Under the pieces are notes generated by a model, which was given only the letters and a program-made list of their open reading frames with translations, was not told where the DNA came from and did not search any database. Position numbers and translations under genes: made by a program. Positions 1 through 6,546 of a stretch of DNA of 16,197 bases are shown here, one piece after another. Each line of letters begins with the position of its first letter. The stretch's first letter is position 1. Location: the NCBI GenBank assembly GCA_964608575.1, contig CAZSPW010000041.1, forward strand, positions 1-16,197, written 5' to 3'. The DNA comes from JAMIFN01 sp964608575 (GTDB lineage: Bacteria; Pseudomonadota; Gammaproteobacteria; Burkholderiales; Burkholderiaceae_C).

Positions 1-789
1 CCCAGCTTTATCTCGCCACCGCCGCCGCAGTATGACGCGGCCAGCTATCTGCAAGCCCTGCAAAGCCAGGGCTTTGCGCCTTTGGCTGCGGCCACGGTGC
101 AAGAATTAGCGGGGGTGCAGGCGGACGATTTGCAAACTTTGGCACAGGGCTGGAATGATTTGCCCGCAGATCAATATCTGCGCGATGGTGGCAAATACCG
201 CGAGCGCCGCCATGCTTCATTTGTCATAGCTGCTCAGGCAGGTTTGGCGCCAGAAAATGCGGAAAACGCTGTAAAAATTGTGCCGCATAGAGCGCACTGG
301 CAATCCACCGATTACAACGCTCTGCATGGCGGTATCGAACGCTGGTTTGAGCCTGTGCAAGCGAGCAGTTTGCACAATCGTGCTTGGAATCGGCTTTTAG
401 CTTGGTTGGCGCAAGTGGCCAGCAGCATCAAAGGTCAGCAAGACTGGTATGCCGAGGCGCACCAGTTTCGCATCCTCACGCACAGCGGTATAGGCGGCAT
501 AGGCCGACCCACACCCGAAGGCGCACACCGTGACGGCGTGGATTTGGTAGCGGTGTTTTTGCTCGGCCGCCACCAAATTAAAGGCGGCGAAACACGGGTG
601 TTTGATGCGCGTGGCTCGCACGGTGAACGCTTTACCTTGGCCGAGCCGTGGAGCGTGCTGCTGCTAGACGATAACCGTGTCATCCATGAAAGCACGCCGA
701 TACAACCGGCCGAAGGTTGTGATGCGGGCTGGCGCGATACCTTGGTTGTTACTCTGCGCGCGGGCGGCTTTCAGGCCAGTACGGTTTAA
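1..789 (+). CDS. 2OG-Fe dioxygenase family protein, 5' end outside window
   Basis: The reading frame is open from base 1 and the residues before the first possible internal start (TTG at 82) look like real protein, so the gene begins upstream of the window; 262 residues are visible. It resembles the 2OG-Fe dioxygenase family formerly called DUF2257 (PF10014). Visible support is an HRD metal motif (His codon 526-528, Asp codon 532-534), a distal His in VIHEST (codon 685-687) and an Arg in TLVVTLRAGG that could bind 2-oxoglutarate. These would give a mononuclear Fe(II) hydroxylase; the substrate cannot be read from sequence. The segment VIAAQAGLAP (about 222-251) is encoded by a copy of the interspersed repeat found elsewhere in the window and looks like an in-frame insertion between RYRERRHASF and PHRAHW. 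The stop is 6 nt before dusA, suggesting co-transcription. Confidence 0.8.
   Translation, partial: PSFISPPPPQYDAASYLQALQSQGFAPLAAATVQELAGVQADDLQTLAQGWNDLPADQYLRDGGKYRERRHASFVIAAQAGLAPENAENAVKIVPHRAHWQSTDYNALHGGIERWFEPVQASSLHNRAWNRLLAWLAQVASSIKGQQDWYAEAHQFRILTHSGIGGIGRPTPEGAHRDGVDLVAVFLLGRHQIKGGETRVFDARGSHGERFTLAEPWSVLLLDDNRVIHESTPIQPAEGCDAGWRDTLVVTLRAGGFQASTV
226..251 (+). repeat. Interspersed repeat copy A, inside the dioxygenase gene
   Basis: ATAGCTGCTCAGGCAG followed by GTTTGGCGCC matches the first two thirds of the intergenic copies at 3153 and 6467. It is read in frame as IAAQAGLAP, on the sense strand. Similarity decays after 251, so the insertion boundary on that side is uncertain. 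Confidence 0.7.
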
Positions 790-795
790 TTCAGC

Positions 796-1621
796 ATGAC
801 ACAGGCGTATTCCCCCTGGCGCTTATCCGTAGCGCCGATGATGGACTGGACCGATAGGCACTGCCGCTACTTCCACCGCCTCTTAACCCGCCACACGCTG
901 CTCTACACCGAGATGGTGAACGCGGGCGGCATTTTGTACGGTGGCACCGAGCGCCACCTGCGTTACAACGCCGAAGAACACCCCGTCGCCCTGCAACTGG
1001 GCGGCAATGAGCCTGAAAAACTGGCGCAGGCCGCGCGTCTGGGGGCGCAATGGGGCTATGACGAAATCAATCTGAATTGTGGCTGTCCTAGCGATCGGGT
1101 GCAGCGCGGTGCCTTTGGTGCCAGCCTGATGAAAACCCCGCAACTGGTGGCCGATTGCGTTAAAGCCATGAAGGATGTGGTGAGCGTGCCCGTGACGGTC
1201 AAGCACCGCATCGGCATAGACCGCGTGGAAGACTACGGCTTTGTGCGCGATTTTGTCGGCACNNNNNNNNNNNNNNNNNNNNNNNNNNNNNNNNNNNNNN
1301 NNNNNNNNNNNNNNNNNNNNNNNNNNNNNNNNNNNNNNNNNNNNNNNNNNNNNNNNNNNNNNCACTTGGGATCGCGATTATTTCGGCAGCAGCGCCGCTA
1401 TACCTAGCCGCCAAGAAGTCGAGCTACAAATGCTGGCCTATATGCAGCGCGAAGCGGCTGAGCACGGCACGCCTTGGTATCCGATAGCGCGGCATATGCT
1501 GGGGTTGTATCACGGACAAAGGGGTGCGCGTTTATGGCGCCAAGTCTGGAGCGATCACCGCCTGAAAAACGAGCCTGCGGCTGCGGTCTATACCCAGGCG
1601 CAAGCCGCTTTGCTGCAATAG
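796..1621 (+). CDS. dusA: tRNA-dihydrouridine(20/20a) synthase DusA, interrupted by assembly gap
   Basis: FMN-dependent reduction of uridine to dihydrouridine in the tRNA D-loop. The left part (155 residues) has the DusA hallmarks SVAPMMDWTDRHCRYF, LLYTEMV, HPVALQLGG and NLNCGCPSDRVQ, which contains the catalytic Cys. The right part from 1364 reads TWDRDYFGSS to the C-terminus, with ARHMLGLYHGQRGARLWR, in a different frame relative to the N run. Both halves align with one DusA of about 330 residues, so this is one gene broken by a gap of wrong length, not a pseudogene. The missing segment should carry the middle of the barrel (about 87 residues by comparison with E. coli DusA). It starts 6 nt after the dioxygenase stop with no clear Shine-Dalgarno, consistent with translational coupling. 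Confidence 0.93.
1263..1362. other. Assembly gap (100 N)
   Basis: Exactly 100 N, typical of a placeholder of unknown size. Frame continuity of dusA needs a gap divisible by 3, and the missing DusA segment implies roughly 260 bases, so the true distance is larger than shown. Confidence 0.97.
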
Positions 1622-1690
1622 CTGGCACAAACGGCAGTTTGGTTTGGCCGCTGCTATGGTTTTTTAGGTCTAATTTAGCTGCCTTTTAAG

Positions 1691-1724
1691 GGATTTAGCC
1701 CGTCAAAACTGCCTGAGCAGCTAT
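1691..1724 (-). repeat. Interspersed repeat copy B, downstream of rnpB
   Basis: Read on the minus strand: ATAGCTGCTCAGGCAG then TTTTGACGGGCTAAATCCC. It starts about 20 nt past the rnpB 3' end, in the same orientation as rnpB. The second small hairpin is GGG/CCC here where other copies have GGC/GCC. The rest of 1622-1744 is AT-rich with no gene; a T-rich tract directly after rnpB (minus strand) could help end that transcript. Confidence 0.75.
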
Positions 1725-1744
1725 CGAAAAAAATCAAGAAAAAT

Positions 1745-2069
1745 GCAAAGTTTGCCGATAAGCCGGATTCTGTGCACCCATTGTTGCCAATAGGCGTGAC
1801 CACCATTAATCTGGGCCAGTTGTTGCCAAGCTGGCTCGATGCTACCTACCCGCCAGCACCGCGGGACACACGGCATTGCTGGCCTACTTGGTATTGCTGC
1901 GCGTAGAGATTGCCCGTTTCACCCAGTCCGAAGACTGACTCGTCTCTGTTGCTCTGATCCTCAGCTCACGCTGGACGGCCGTTAGCCGCTACGCTGCCCT
2001 GTGCAGTCCGGACTTTCCTCCAGTGCGGCCTTTCGGCACTAGCACCAGCGGTGGTCTGGCAAACTTTGC
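1745..2069 (-). ncRNA. rnpB: RNase P RNA (M1 RNA, bacterial type A)
   Basis: The catalytic RNA of RNase P, which removes 5' leaders from pre-tRNAs. On the minus strand the ends form a perfect 12-bp P1 helix (GCAAAGTTTGCC with GGCAAACTTTGC). Inside are the conserved cores GGAGGAAAGTCCGGAC near the 5' end, GATCAGAGCAACAGAGA, GGTGAAACGGG, GGCGGGTAGGTAGC and, near the 3' end, ACAGAATCCGGCTTATCGG. The length of 325 nt is slightly short of E. coli but normal for betaproteobacteria. It lies between convergent dusA and divergent ldcA. Confidence 0.97.
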
Positions 2070-2078
2070 AAGGGGGCG

Positions 2079-2084
2079 ATTATG
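2079..2084 (-). promoter_or_regulatory. Probable rnpB -10 element
   Basis: CATAAT on the minus strand, 9 nt before the first base of the P1 helix. No good -35 is visible. The hexamer overlaps the ldcA ATG (2082-2084), so the rnpB promoter lies within the start of ldcA. Confidence 0.5.
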
Positions 2085-3128
2085 ACCCAAGCTGCGCCCA
2101 CTAAAATCGCGGGCATGAGTCATCCCCATATTTATCTGTATTCCCCTAGCGGCGCGGTGCGCGACAAAAAAGCCTATCGCTTAGGGCTCAAACGCCTGCA
2201 AGCGGCAGGCTACGCCGTGACGCAGGACCCAGCAGCTTTAGCCAGCCATTTGCGTTTTGCCGGCGACGATGCCACGCGCTTAGCTGCCATTGCCCGCGCA
2301 GCCAATTCAGGCGCAGATATGGCCTTGATCACGCGCGGCGGCTATGGTTTGACGCGGATTTTGGGGCAAATCGATTACGCCGCCATCAGCGCCAGTATCC
2401 AAAACGGCACGGCCTGGATGGGCTATAGCGATTTCACCGCACTGCAATTGGCACTGCTGGCAAGCCAAGGCGTAGGCGCACAAAGTCGCACTTGGGCGGG
2501 GCTGGGGCTGATGGGCGATGTGGCCTGCAGCAATCGCAACTGCACTGAGCCTGACGACATCACCATGGCCTGTTTTGACGATGTGCTGCAAGGCATAGGT
2601 GAGGGCACGGGCTGGCGCATGAGCGCAGCGCAAGGGCGCAGCTGGCAGGCCGCTTACGCCTGCGAAGAATTGAGCGTAGAGCACGCGCCGCTGTGGGGCG
2701 GCAATTTATGTGTGCTGACCAGCCTGCTGGGCACGCCCTATTTCCCAGCTTATGCACAGAAGGGCGCAGGCGTGCAGGGCGGGATTTTGTTTTTGGAAGA
2801 TGTGGCCGAGCACCCTTACCGCATAGAGCGTATGCTGAGCCAGCTTTTGCACGCGGGCGTGCTGCACAGCCAACGCGCGATTTTGCTGGGCAGCTTTAGC
2901 GACTACCAGCTCTCAGCGCATGACAAAGGCTATGACATGAAGGCCGTGCTGGCATGGCTGCGCAGCAAGCTGCCGCCCACTGTGCCTGTGCTGGAGGGCC
3001 TGCCTTTCGGTCATGTGGAAACCAAGGTTTGCCTGCCTGTGGGGCAATGCGTGAATTTGCGTGTGGAAGGGCGCGACGCGTTTTTGCTGTGGGATGAGCA
3101 CCATCACGAGCATGGGCATGATCACTAG
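2082..3128 (+). CDS. ldcA: Muramoyltetrapeptide carboxypeptidase (LD-carboxypeptidase, family S66)
   Basis: Cytoplasmic serine peptidase that cuts the terminal D-Ala from recycled murein tetrapeptides so the tripeptide can be reused. The 348 residues show the S66 layout: an N-terminal YSPSGAV segment, the nucleophile Ser116 in GYSDFTALQ, a Glu of the triad in ILFLED (about 239) and His311 in PFGHVETK. No signal peptide is seen, as expected. The chosen ATG has AGGGGG about 7 nt upstream; Met12 (2115) is an alternative. The C-terminus ends in a His-rich tail, DEHHHEHGHDH. It is divergent from rnpB, and copy C of the repeat follows the stop by 24 nt. Confidence 0.9.
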   Translation: MTQAAPTKIAGMSHPHIYLYSPSGAVRDKKAYRLGLKRLQAAGYAVTQDPAALASHLRFAGDDATRLAAIARAANSGADMALITRGGYGLTRILGQIDYAAISASIQNGTAWMGYSDFTALQLALLASQGVGAQSRTWAGLGLMGDVACSNRNCTEPDDITMACFDDVLQGIGEGTGWRMSAAQGRSWQAAYACEELSVEHAPLWGGNLCVLTSLLGTPYFPAYAQKGAGVQGGILFLEDVAEHPYRIERMLSQLLHAGVLHSQRAILLGSFSDYQLSAHDKGYDMKAVLAWLRSKLPPTVPVLEGLPFGHVETKVCLPVGQCVNLRVEGRDAFLLWDEHHHEHGHDH

Positions 3129-3152
3129 CACGCACCATCATTATTAAAAACC

Positions 3153-3187
3153 ATAGCTGCTCAGGCAGATTTATCGGCTTAAAAGCC
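3153..3187 (+). repeat. Interspersed repeat copy C, downstream of ldcA
   Basis: ATAGCTGCTCAGGCAG, then ATTTATC, then GGCTTAAAAGCC, which forms a clean small hairpin. It has the same orientation as ldcA and ends 17 nt before the next gene. Confidence 0.8.
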
Positions 3188-3204
3188 CAAAAACATTCTT
3201 AAAA

Positions 3205-3780
3205 ATGACTGCTACTCGTATAACAGCTACCCGTTCTATTTGTGTATTTTGTGGCGCGCGCACAGGCGCTAATCCAGCTTATGCAGATGCCACGCGCCAA
3301 GTTGGGCAGTGGCTGGCGCAAAACGGCTGGCGCTTGGTCTATGGTGGCGGCGCCGGCGGTTTGATGGGGATTTTGGCTGACAGCGTGCTGGAAGCGGGCG
3401 GCGAAGTGTTGGGCATCATCCCGCAGGCGCTGGTGCATTTGGAACACGCGCATCAAGGGCTAAACGAATTGGTCGTGGTCGATACCATGCATCAGCGCAA
3501 AGCGCGTATGGCGCAAGAATCGGCGGCCTATCTCAGCCTGGCTGGCGGCATAGGCACACTGGAAGAGATGGCCGAGATGTGGACGCTCAATGTGCTGGGC
3601 TATCAAAACAAACCCATGGGGATCTTGAACACAGCGGGCTATTACGACGACTATCTGCGCTATTTGGCGCGTATGCAGGCCGAAGGTTTTGCTGGCCAGC
3701 AGCATTTAGCGCGCTTGCGCGTGGGCACTGAGCCACGCGCAGCGTTAGAAGATTTGGTGGCGCAGATCGGGCAAATTTGA
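3205..3780 (+). CDS. LOG-family protein (TIGR00730; cytokinin riboside 5'-monophosphate phosphoribohydrolase-like)
   Basis: LOG-family enzymes release the base from nucleoside 5'-monophosphates; the bacterial role is often unclear. The 191 residues have the Rossmann-like N-terminal SICVFCGARTG, VYGGGAGGLMG, the MHQRKARMA segment with the active-site Arg98, and SLAGGIGTLEE at 111-121. The family signature is PGGxGTxxE; here the Pro is Ala113, while the glycines, Thr and Glu are kept. The start is not marked by a Shine-Dalgarno, and a GTG at 3241 is another possibility. The stop lies 6 nt from the convergent aroQ stop, with no terminator between. Confidence 0.88.
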   Translation: MTATRITATRSICVFCGARTGANPAYADATRQVGQWLAQNGWRLVYGGGAGGLMGILADSVLEAGGEVLGIIPQALVHLEHAHQGLNELVVVDTMHQRKARMAQESAAYLSLAGGIGTLEEMAEMWTLNVLGYQNKPMGILNTAGYYDDYLRYLARMQAEGFAGQQHLARLRVGTEPRAALEDLVAQIGQI

Positions 3781-3786
3781 GAAAAC

Positions 3787-4236
3787 TTAGGCGGCTCTTT
3801 GGGCGATAGCGTCTATCGCCAAGCCATAACCTGCTACGCCCAAGCCCGCCATGACCGCATCCACCGCAGGCGACAGATAGGAATGATGGCGGAAAGCCTC
3901 GCGCGCAAAAGTGTTGCTGATATGCAATTCAATTTTGTAGGCAGCCAATGCCTTGAGCGCATCGTGTAGCGCCACCGAGGTGTGCGTATAAGCTCCAGCG
4001 TTGATGACCAGACCAGCTAAAACCCCTTGTTGTTGCAGGGCAATGGCTTCGTGAATGCTATCCACCAAATCGCCTTCGTGATTGCTTTGGCGAAAAACCA
4101 ATTGCAGCCCCGCAGCGGCGCAGCGTGTTTGGCACAGTTGCTGCACATCGGCCAAAGTGGTGCGCCCATAGACTTCAGGCTCACGCGTGCCCAGCAGATC
4201 CAGATTCGGGCCATTGAGAACAAATACAGTAGGCAT
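3787..4236 (-). CDS. aroQ: 3-dehydroquinate dehydratase, type II
   Basis: Converts 3-dehydroquinate to 3-dehydroshikimate in the shikimate pathway; type II enzymes form dodecamers. The 149 residues from the ATG at 4236 show NGPNLDLLGTREPEVYG with Arg18 and catalytic Tyr23, QSNHEGDLVDSIHEA, INAGAYTHTSVALHDAL, and ELHISN with catalytic His105, followed by Arg112. Length is normal. The frame stays open to a TTG at 4257, but the family starts at MPTVFVLNGPNL, so 4236 is preferred. It diverges from pilZ across a 95-bp region where I find no convincing promoter on either strand. Confidence 0.95.
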   Translation of the reverse strand: MPTVFVLNGPNLDLLGTREPEVYGRTTLADVQQLCQTRCAAAGLQLVFRQSNHEGDLVDSIHEAIALQQQGVLAGLVINAGAYTHTSVALHDALKALAAYKIELHISNTFAREAFRHHSYLSPAVDAVMAGLGVAGYGLAIDAIAQRAA

Positions 4237-4331
4237 ACAAACAAAGCAATTTAGCAAAAATCAAACACTTGCTTATTGTGCGCCAGCATCAGGGCAAAAC
4301 GCTAGGGTAGAGCCGAAAAAACTGAAGCATA

Positions 4332-4781
4332 ATGATCTGCATGAGTACCCAAATCCCTACCTCTGCTATGCCTACCGCCCCTATGTCTTTGATGCCCGCA
4401 TCAGGCAGTGCGCCTTTGGCGGGCGACAGCGCGGCCAAAGTGGCTAGACCTGGCGTGATTCAGTTATCGATCAAGGAAAAAGCCGCTTTATACGCTGCTT
4501 ATATTTCGCAATTTACTGATGGTGGTGTTTTTATCCCATCCAATAAAGATTACAAGCTCGGTGACGATGTATATGTCTTGATGACACTGCCTGATGATCC
4601 GATGCGCTACCCTGTGGCTGGCAAAGTCGCCTGGGTCACGCCTGCGCGCGCCGCAGGCAATCGCACCCAAGGAATAGGGGTGAAATTCCCTGACGATGAA
4701 AAAACCCGTCAGCTCAAACTGAAAATCGAACAAATTTTGGGTGGGCATTTGGGCTCAGATCGCCCAACGCAAACGATGTAA
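4332..4781 (+). CDS. pilZ: PilZ-domain protein of type IV pilus assembly
   Basis: PilZ proteins of this subfamily are small cytoplasmic factors needed for type IV pilus biogenesis that lack the c-di-GMP-binding RxxxR motif. From about residue 42 the match is clear: IQLSIKEKAALYAAYISQF, GGVFIPSNKDYKLGDDVYVL, PVAGKVAWVTPARAAGNRTQ, GIGVKF and the ending LGGHLGSDRPTQTM. No RxxxR is present. The first 40 residues are Met/Pro/Ser-rich and not conserved, so the start could be 4332, 4341 or a later ATG. In relatives pilZ usually sits near tmk-holB; here it stands alone between aroQ and rpsF. Confidence 0.92.
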   Translation: MICMSTQIPTSAMPTAPMSLMPASGSAPLAGDSAAKVARPGVIQLSIKEKAALYAAYISQFTDGGVFIPSNKDYKLGDDVYVLMTLPDDPMRYPVAGKVAWVTPARAAGNRTQGIGVKFPDDEKTRQLKLKIEQILGGHLGSDRPTQTM

Positions 4782-4800
4782 TAGCCTGTGTGCAATATAT

Positions 4801-4830
4801 AAAAGCCGCCTTTAGAGGCGGTTTTTCTTT
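4801..4830 (+). terminator. Intrinsic terminator after pilZ
   Basis: CCGCCT-TTAG-AGGCGG stem-loop (4806-4821), preceded by AAAAG and followed by TTTTTCTTTT. It begins about 20 nt past the pilZ stop and overlaps the upstream part of the rpsF promoter. Confidence 0.9.
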
Positions 4831-4836
4831 TATAAT
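4831..4836 (+). promoter_or_regulatory. Probable -10 of the rpsF operon promoter
   Basis: A perfect TATAAT directly follows the pilZ terminator. The expected -35 position falls in the terminator stem and is a poor match. This would give a leader of about 70 nt before rpsF. A CGCTT/AAGCG pairing lies in that leader, but I cannot confirm an S6:S18 autoregulatory element. Confidence 0.5.
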
Positions 4837-4909
4837 CCCGCCCTTGCCTTGCTCCACGCTTTTGAATCGACGCGAAGCGGGGGCTGTTTTTCATCCTTAA
4901 GGAGAAGTT

Positions 4910-5272
4910 ATGCGTCATTATGAGATCATTCTCATGATCCACCCGGATCAAAGCGAACAAGTGCCTGCCATGCTCGAGCGCTACAAAGGCGTGATCGAAG
5001 CCGGTGGCGGCAAAATCCACCGCGTAGAAGACTGGGGTCGCCGTCAATTGGCCTACCTCATCAATAAATTGGCCAAAGCGCACTATATCTGCGTGAATGT
5101 GGAAATCAGCAAAGAAGTGCTGGGCGAGCTGGAACACGCTTTCCGCTTCAACGATGCTGTTTTGCGCCACCTGACTGTGCAGTTGGATAAAGCTGAAACT
5201 GCCCCATCAGTCATGATGAAGAGCGTGCAGCAAGAAGAAGCGCGCAAAGCTCATCAAGACACTGCCGCTTAA
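4910..5272 (+). CDS. rpsF: 30S ribosomal protein S6
   Basis: Binds the platform of the small subunit together with S18. The 120 residues begin MRHYEIILMIHPDQSEQVPA and contain the family segments GGKIHRVEDWGRRQLAY and KAHYICVNVEI. A strong Shine-Dalgarno, AAGGAGA, sits 5 nt before the ATG. It is first in the rpsF-priB-rpsR-rplI operon, whose genes are 18-36 nt apart. Confidence 0.98.
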   Translation: MRHYEIILMIHPDQSEQVPAMLERYKGVIEAGGGKIHRVEDWGRRQLAYLINKLAKAHYICVNVEISKEVLGELEHAFRFNDAVLRHLTVQLDKAETAPSVMMKSVQQEEARKAHQDTAA

Positions 5273-5308
5273 TTTCTAGCTCCTATATTTCCTTTGATTG
5301 AAAGGAGC

Positions 5309-5608
5309 ATGAGCGCCCCACCCCTGAATTTGCTGTATTTGTCCGCGCACATCACAACCGTGCAGGCCTTGCGTTACACCCCAGCTGGAGTTCCAGCACT
5401 GGATTTGGAGCTATCGCACCAATCCACGCAACGCGAAGCAGGACAAGACCGCTTAACCCAGCTCCATTTGCGTGCCATCGCTTTTGGCATAGTAGCTGAG
5501 CAATTGGTCAAGCAAGCACTAGGGCAAAACCTGCATCTGACTGGCTTTTTAGCGGCAGGTAAAAACGGCAAGGGTCTCATCTTCCACATCCAATCTTTAG
5601 CTCATTAA
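5309..5608 (+). CDS. priB: Primosomal replication protein N (PriB)
   Basis: Single-strand DNA-binding OB-fold protein that helps PriA reload the replisome at stalled forks. The 99 residues include NLLYLSAHITTVQALRYTPAG and the C-terminal strand GLIFHIQSL. The frame opens upstream at a TTG (5294), but AAAGGAGC directly before the ATG at 5309 fixes that start. Its place between rpsF and rpsR is the usual one in beta- and gammaproteobacteria and supports the call. Confidence 0.93.
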   Translation: MSAPPLNLLYLSAHITTVQALRYTPAGVPALDLELSHQSTQREAGQDRLTQLHLRAIAFGIVAEQLVKQALGQNLHLTGFLAAGKNGKGLIFHIQSLAH

Positions 5609-5631
5609 TTTTTAAAGAAAGCATCAGCATC

Positions 5632-5925
5632 ATGGCTACCGCTTCTCGTTTTGGTAAAAAACCTTTCGACAAAAACCGTCCTAAGCGCAACACACAATCG
5701 CCTTTGTTCAAGCGCAAACGCTTCTGCCGCTTCACGGTCGCTGGCGTTGAGCAAATTGACTACAAAGATGTCGATCTGCTGCGTGATTTCATCGCTGAAA
5801 ACGGCAAAATCATCCCAGCTCGTTTGACAGGCACGCGTGCCATTTATCAGCGCCAATTGAATACCGCTATCAAACGCGCGCGTTTCTTGGCTTTCCTGCC
5901 TTACAGCGATCAACACAACATCTAA
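5632..5925 (+). CDS. rpsR: 30S ribosomal protein S18
   Basis: Small-subunit platform protein, partner of S6. The 97 residues contain the S18 core FKRKRFCRFTVAG, IDYKDVDLLRDFI and GKIIPARLTGTRAIYQRQL. It is longer than the 75-residue E. coli protein because of a basic N-terminal extension, typical of this lineage. It lies 23 nt after priB with a weak ribosome binding site, so translational coupling is possible. Confidence 0.98.
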   Translation: MATASRFGKKPFDKNRPKRNTQSPLFKRKRFCRFTVAGVEQIDYKDVDLLRDFIAENGKIIPARLTGTRAIYQRQLNTAIKRARFLAFLPYSDQHNI

Positions 5926-5943
5926 GCGCCAGAGGTCAACACC

Positions 5944-6396
5944 ATGCAAATCATTCTTCTTGAAAAAGTCGTTAATCTGGGCAATCTGGGCGATATCGTT
6001 AAAGTAAAAGACGGTTACGCGCGCAACTTTTTGATCCCTTCTGGCCAAGCCAAACGCGCCACCGAAGCAGCCAAGGCTGAATTCGAAGCGCGCCGTGCTG
6101 AGCTGGAAAAACAAGCGGCAGAGAAATTAGCTGCAGCCCAAGGCGTAGGCGAAAAACTCTCTGGCATCACCATCAAGCTGACACAAAAAGCTGGCGTAGA
6201 TGGCCGTTTGTTTGGTTCTGTAACCAACCACGACATCGCCGATGAGCTGAACAAACAAGGCTTTGCCGTACACAAATCACAAGTGCGCATGCCTAATGGT
6301 CAAATCAAAACGATTGGTGACAACACCGTGACTATCGCGCTGCATACCGATGTCGCAGCTGAGATCACAGTAGCCATCTACGGCGAAACCGCTTAA
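5944..6396 (+). CDS. rplI: 50S ribosomal protein L9
   Basis: Large-subunit protein at the base of the L1 stalk. The 150 residues start MQIILLEKVVNLGNLGD, then KVKDGYARNFLIPSGQA, an Ala/Glu/Lys-rich connecting helix (about 40-75) and a C-terminal domain with DGRLFGSVTNHDIAD. Length is normal. AGAGGT lies upstream of the ATG. In many relatives dnaB follows; here a terminator and map do. Confidence 0.98.
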   Translation: MQIILLEKVVNLGNLGDIVKVKDGYARNFLIPSGQAKRATEAAKAEFEARRAELEKQAAEKLAAAQGVGEKLSGITIKLTQKAGVDGRLFGSVTNHDIADELNKQGFAVHKSQVRMPNGQIKTIGDNTVTIALHTDVAAEITVAIYGETA

Positions 6397-6430
6397 GGCA
6401 TCAGTCCTTAGGTTTTTGAGCCTTGGCCCC

Positions 6431-6455
6431 AAAGCCCACTTCGGTGGGCTTTTTT
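6431..6455 (+). terminator. Intrinsic terminator of the rpsF-rplI operon
   Basis: AAAGCCCAC-TTCG-GTGGGCTTT, a 9-bp stem with a stable TTCG tetraloop and a T-run, 35 nt after the rplI stop. Confidence 0.95.
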
Positions 6456-6466
6456 ATGCAAAAAAT

Positions 6467-6502
6467 ATAGCTGCCCAGGCAGGTTTATCGGCCTAAATAG
6501 CC
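6467..6502 (+). repeat. Interspersed repeat copy D, downstream of rplI
   Basis: ATAGCTGCCCAGGCAG, then GTTTATC, then GGCCTAAATAGCCC. It lies 12 nt past the rplI terminator in the rplI orientation. The first palindrome is perfect here (CTGCC-CA-GGCAG). Confidence 0.8.
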
Positions 6503-6532
6503 CTTTTTGCATTAAGAATGAAGGATTGTTTT

Positions 6533-6538
6533 TATAAT
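6533..6538 (+). promoter_or_regulatory. Probable -10 of the map promoter, giving a near-leaderless mRNA
   Basis: A perfect TATAAT ends 8 nt before the map ATG, so transcription would start within about 0-2 nt of the start codon. TTGCAT at 6508-6513 could be a -35 but with a long 19-nt spacer. No Shine-Dalgarno lies between. Confidence 0.55.
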
Positions 6539-6546
6539 CAGCGCCT

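Noticed and set aside
82..84. TTG as the start of the dioxygenase gene
   Set aside because: The frame is open and protein-like back to base 1, so the gene is simply cut by the window edge.
1622..1660. A second sigma-54 site (TGGCACAAACGGCAG) after dusA
   Set aside because: It lacks GC at the -12 position with correct spacing and precedes no gene on that strand.
4237..4257. aroQ starting at TTG 4257
   Set aside because: Type II dehydratases start right before the FVLNGPN strand, which fits the ATG at 4236.
4842..4909. S6:S18-binding autoregulatory element in the rpsF leader
   Set aside because: Such leaders are known for rpsF, and a CGCTT/AAGCG pairing is possible, but I could not identify the conserved bulged motif with confidence.
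5294..5308. priB starting at TTG 5294
   Set aside because: AAAGGAGC lies inside this extension and points to the ATG at 5309.
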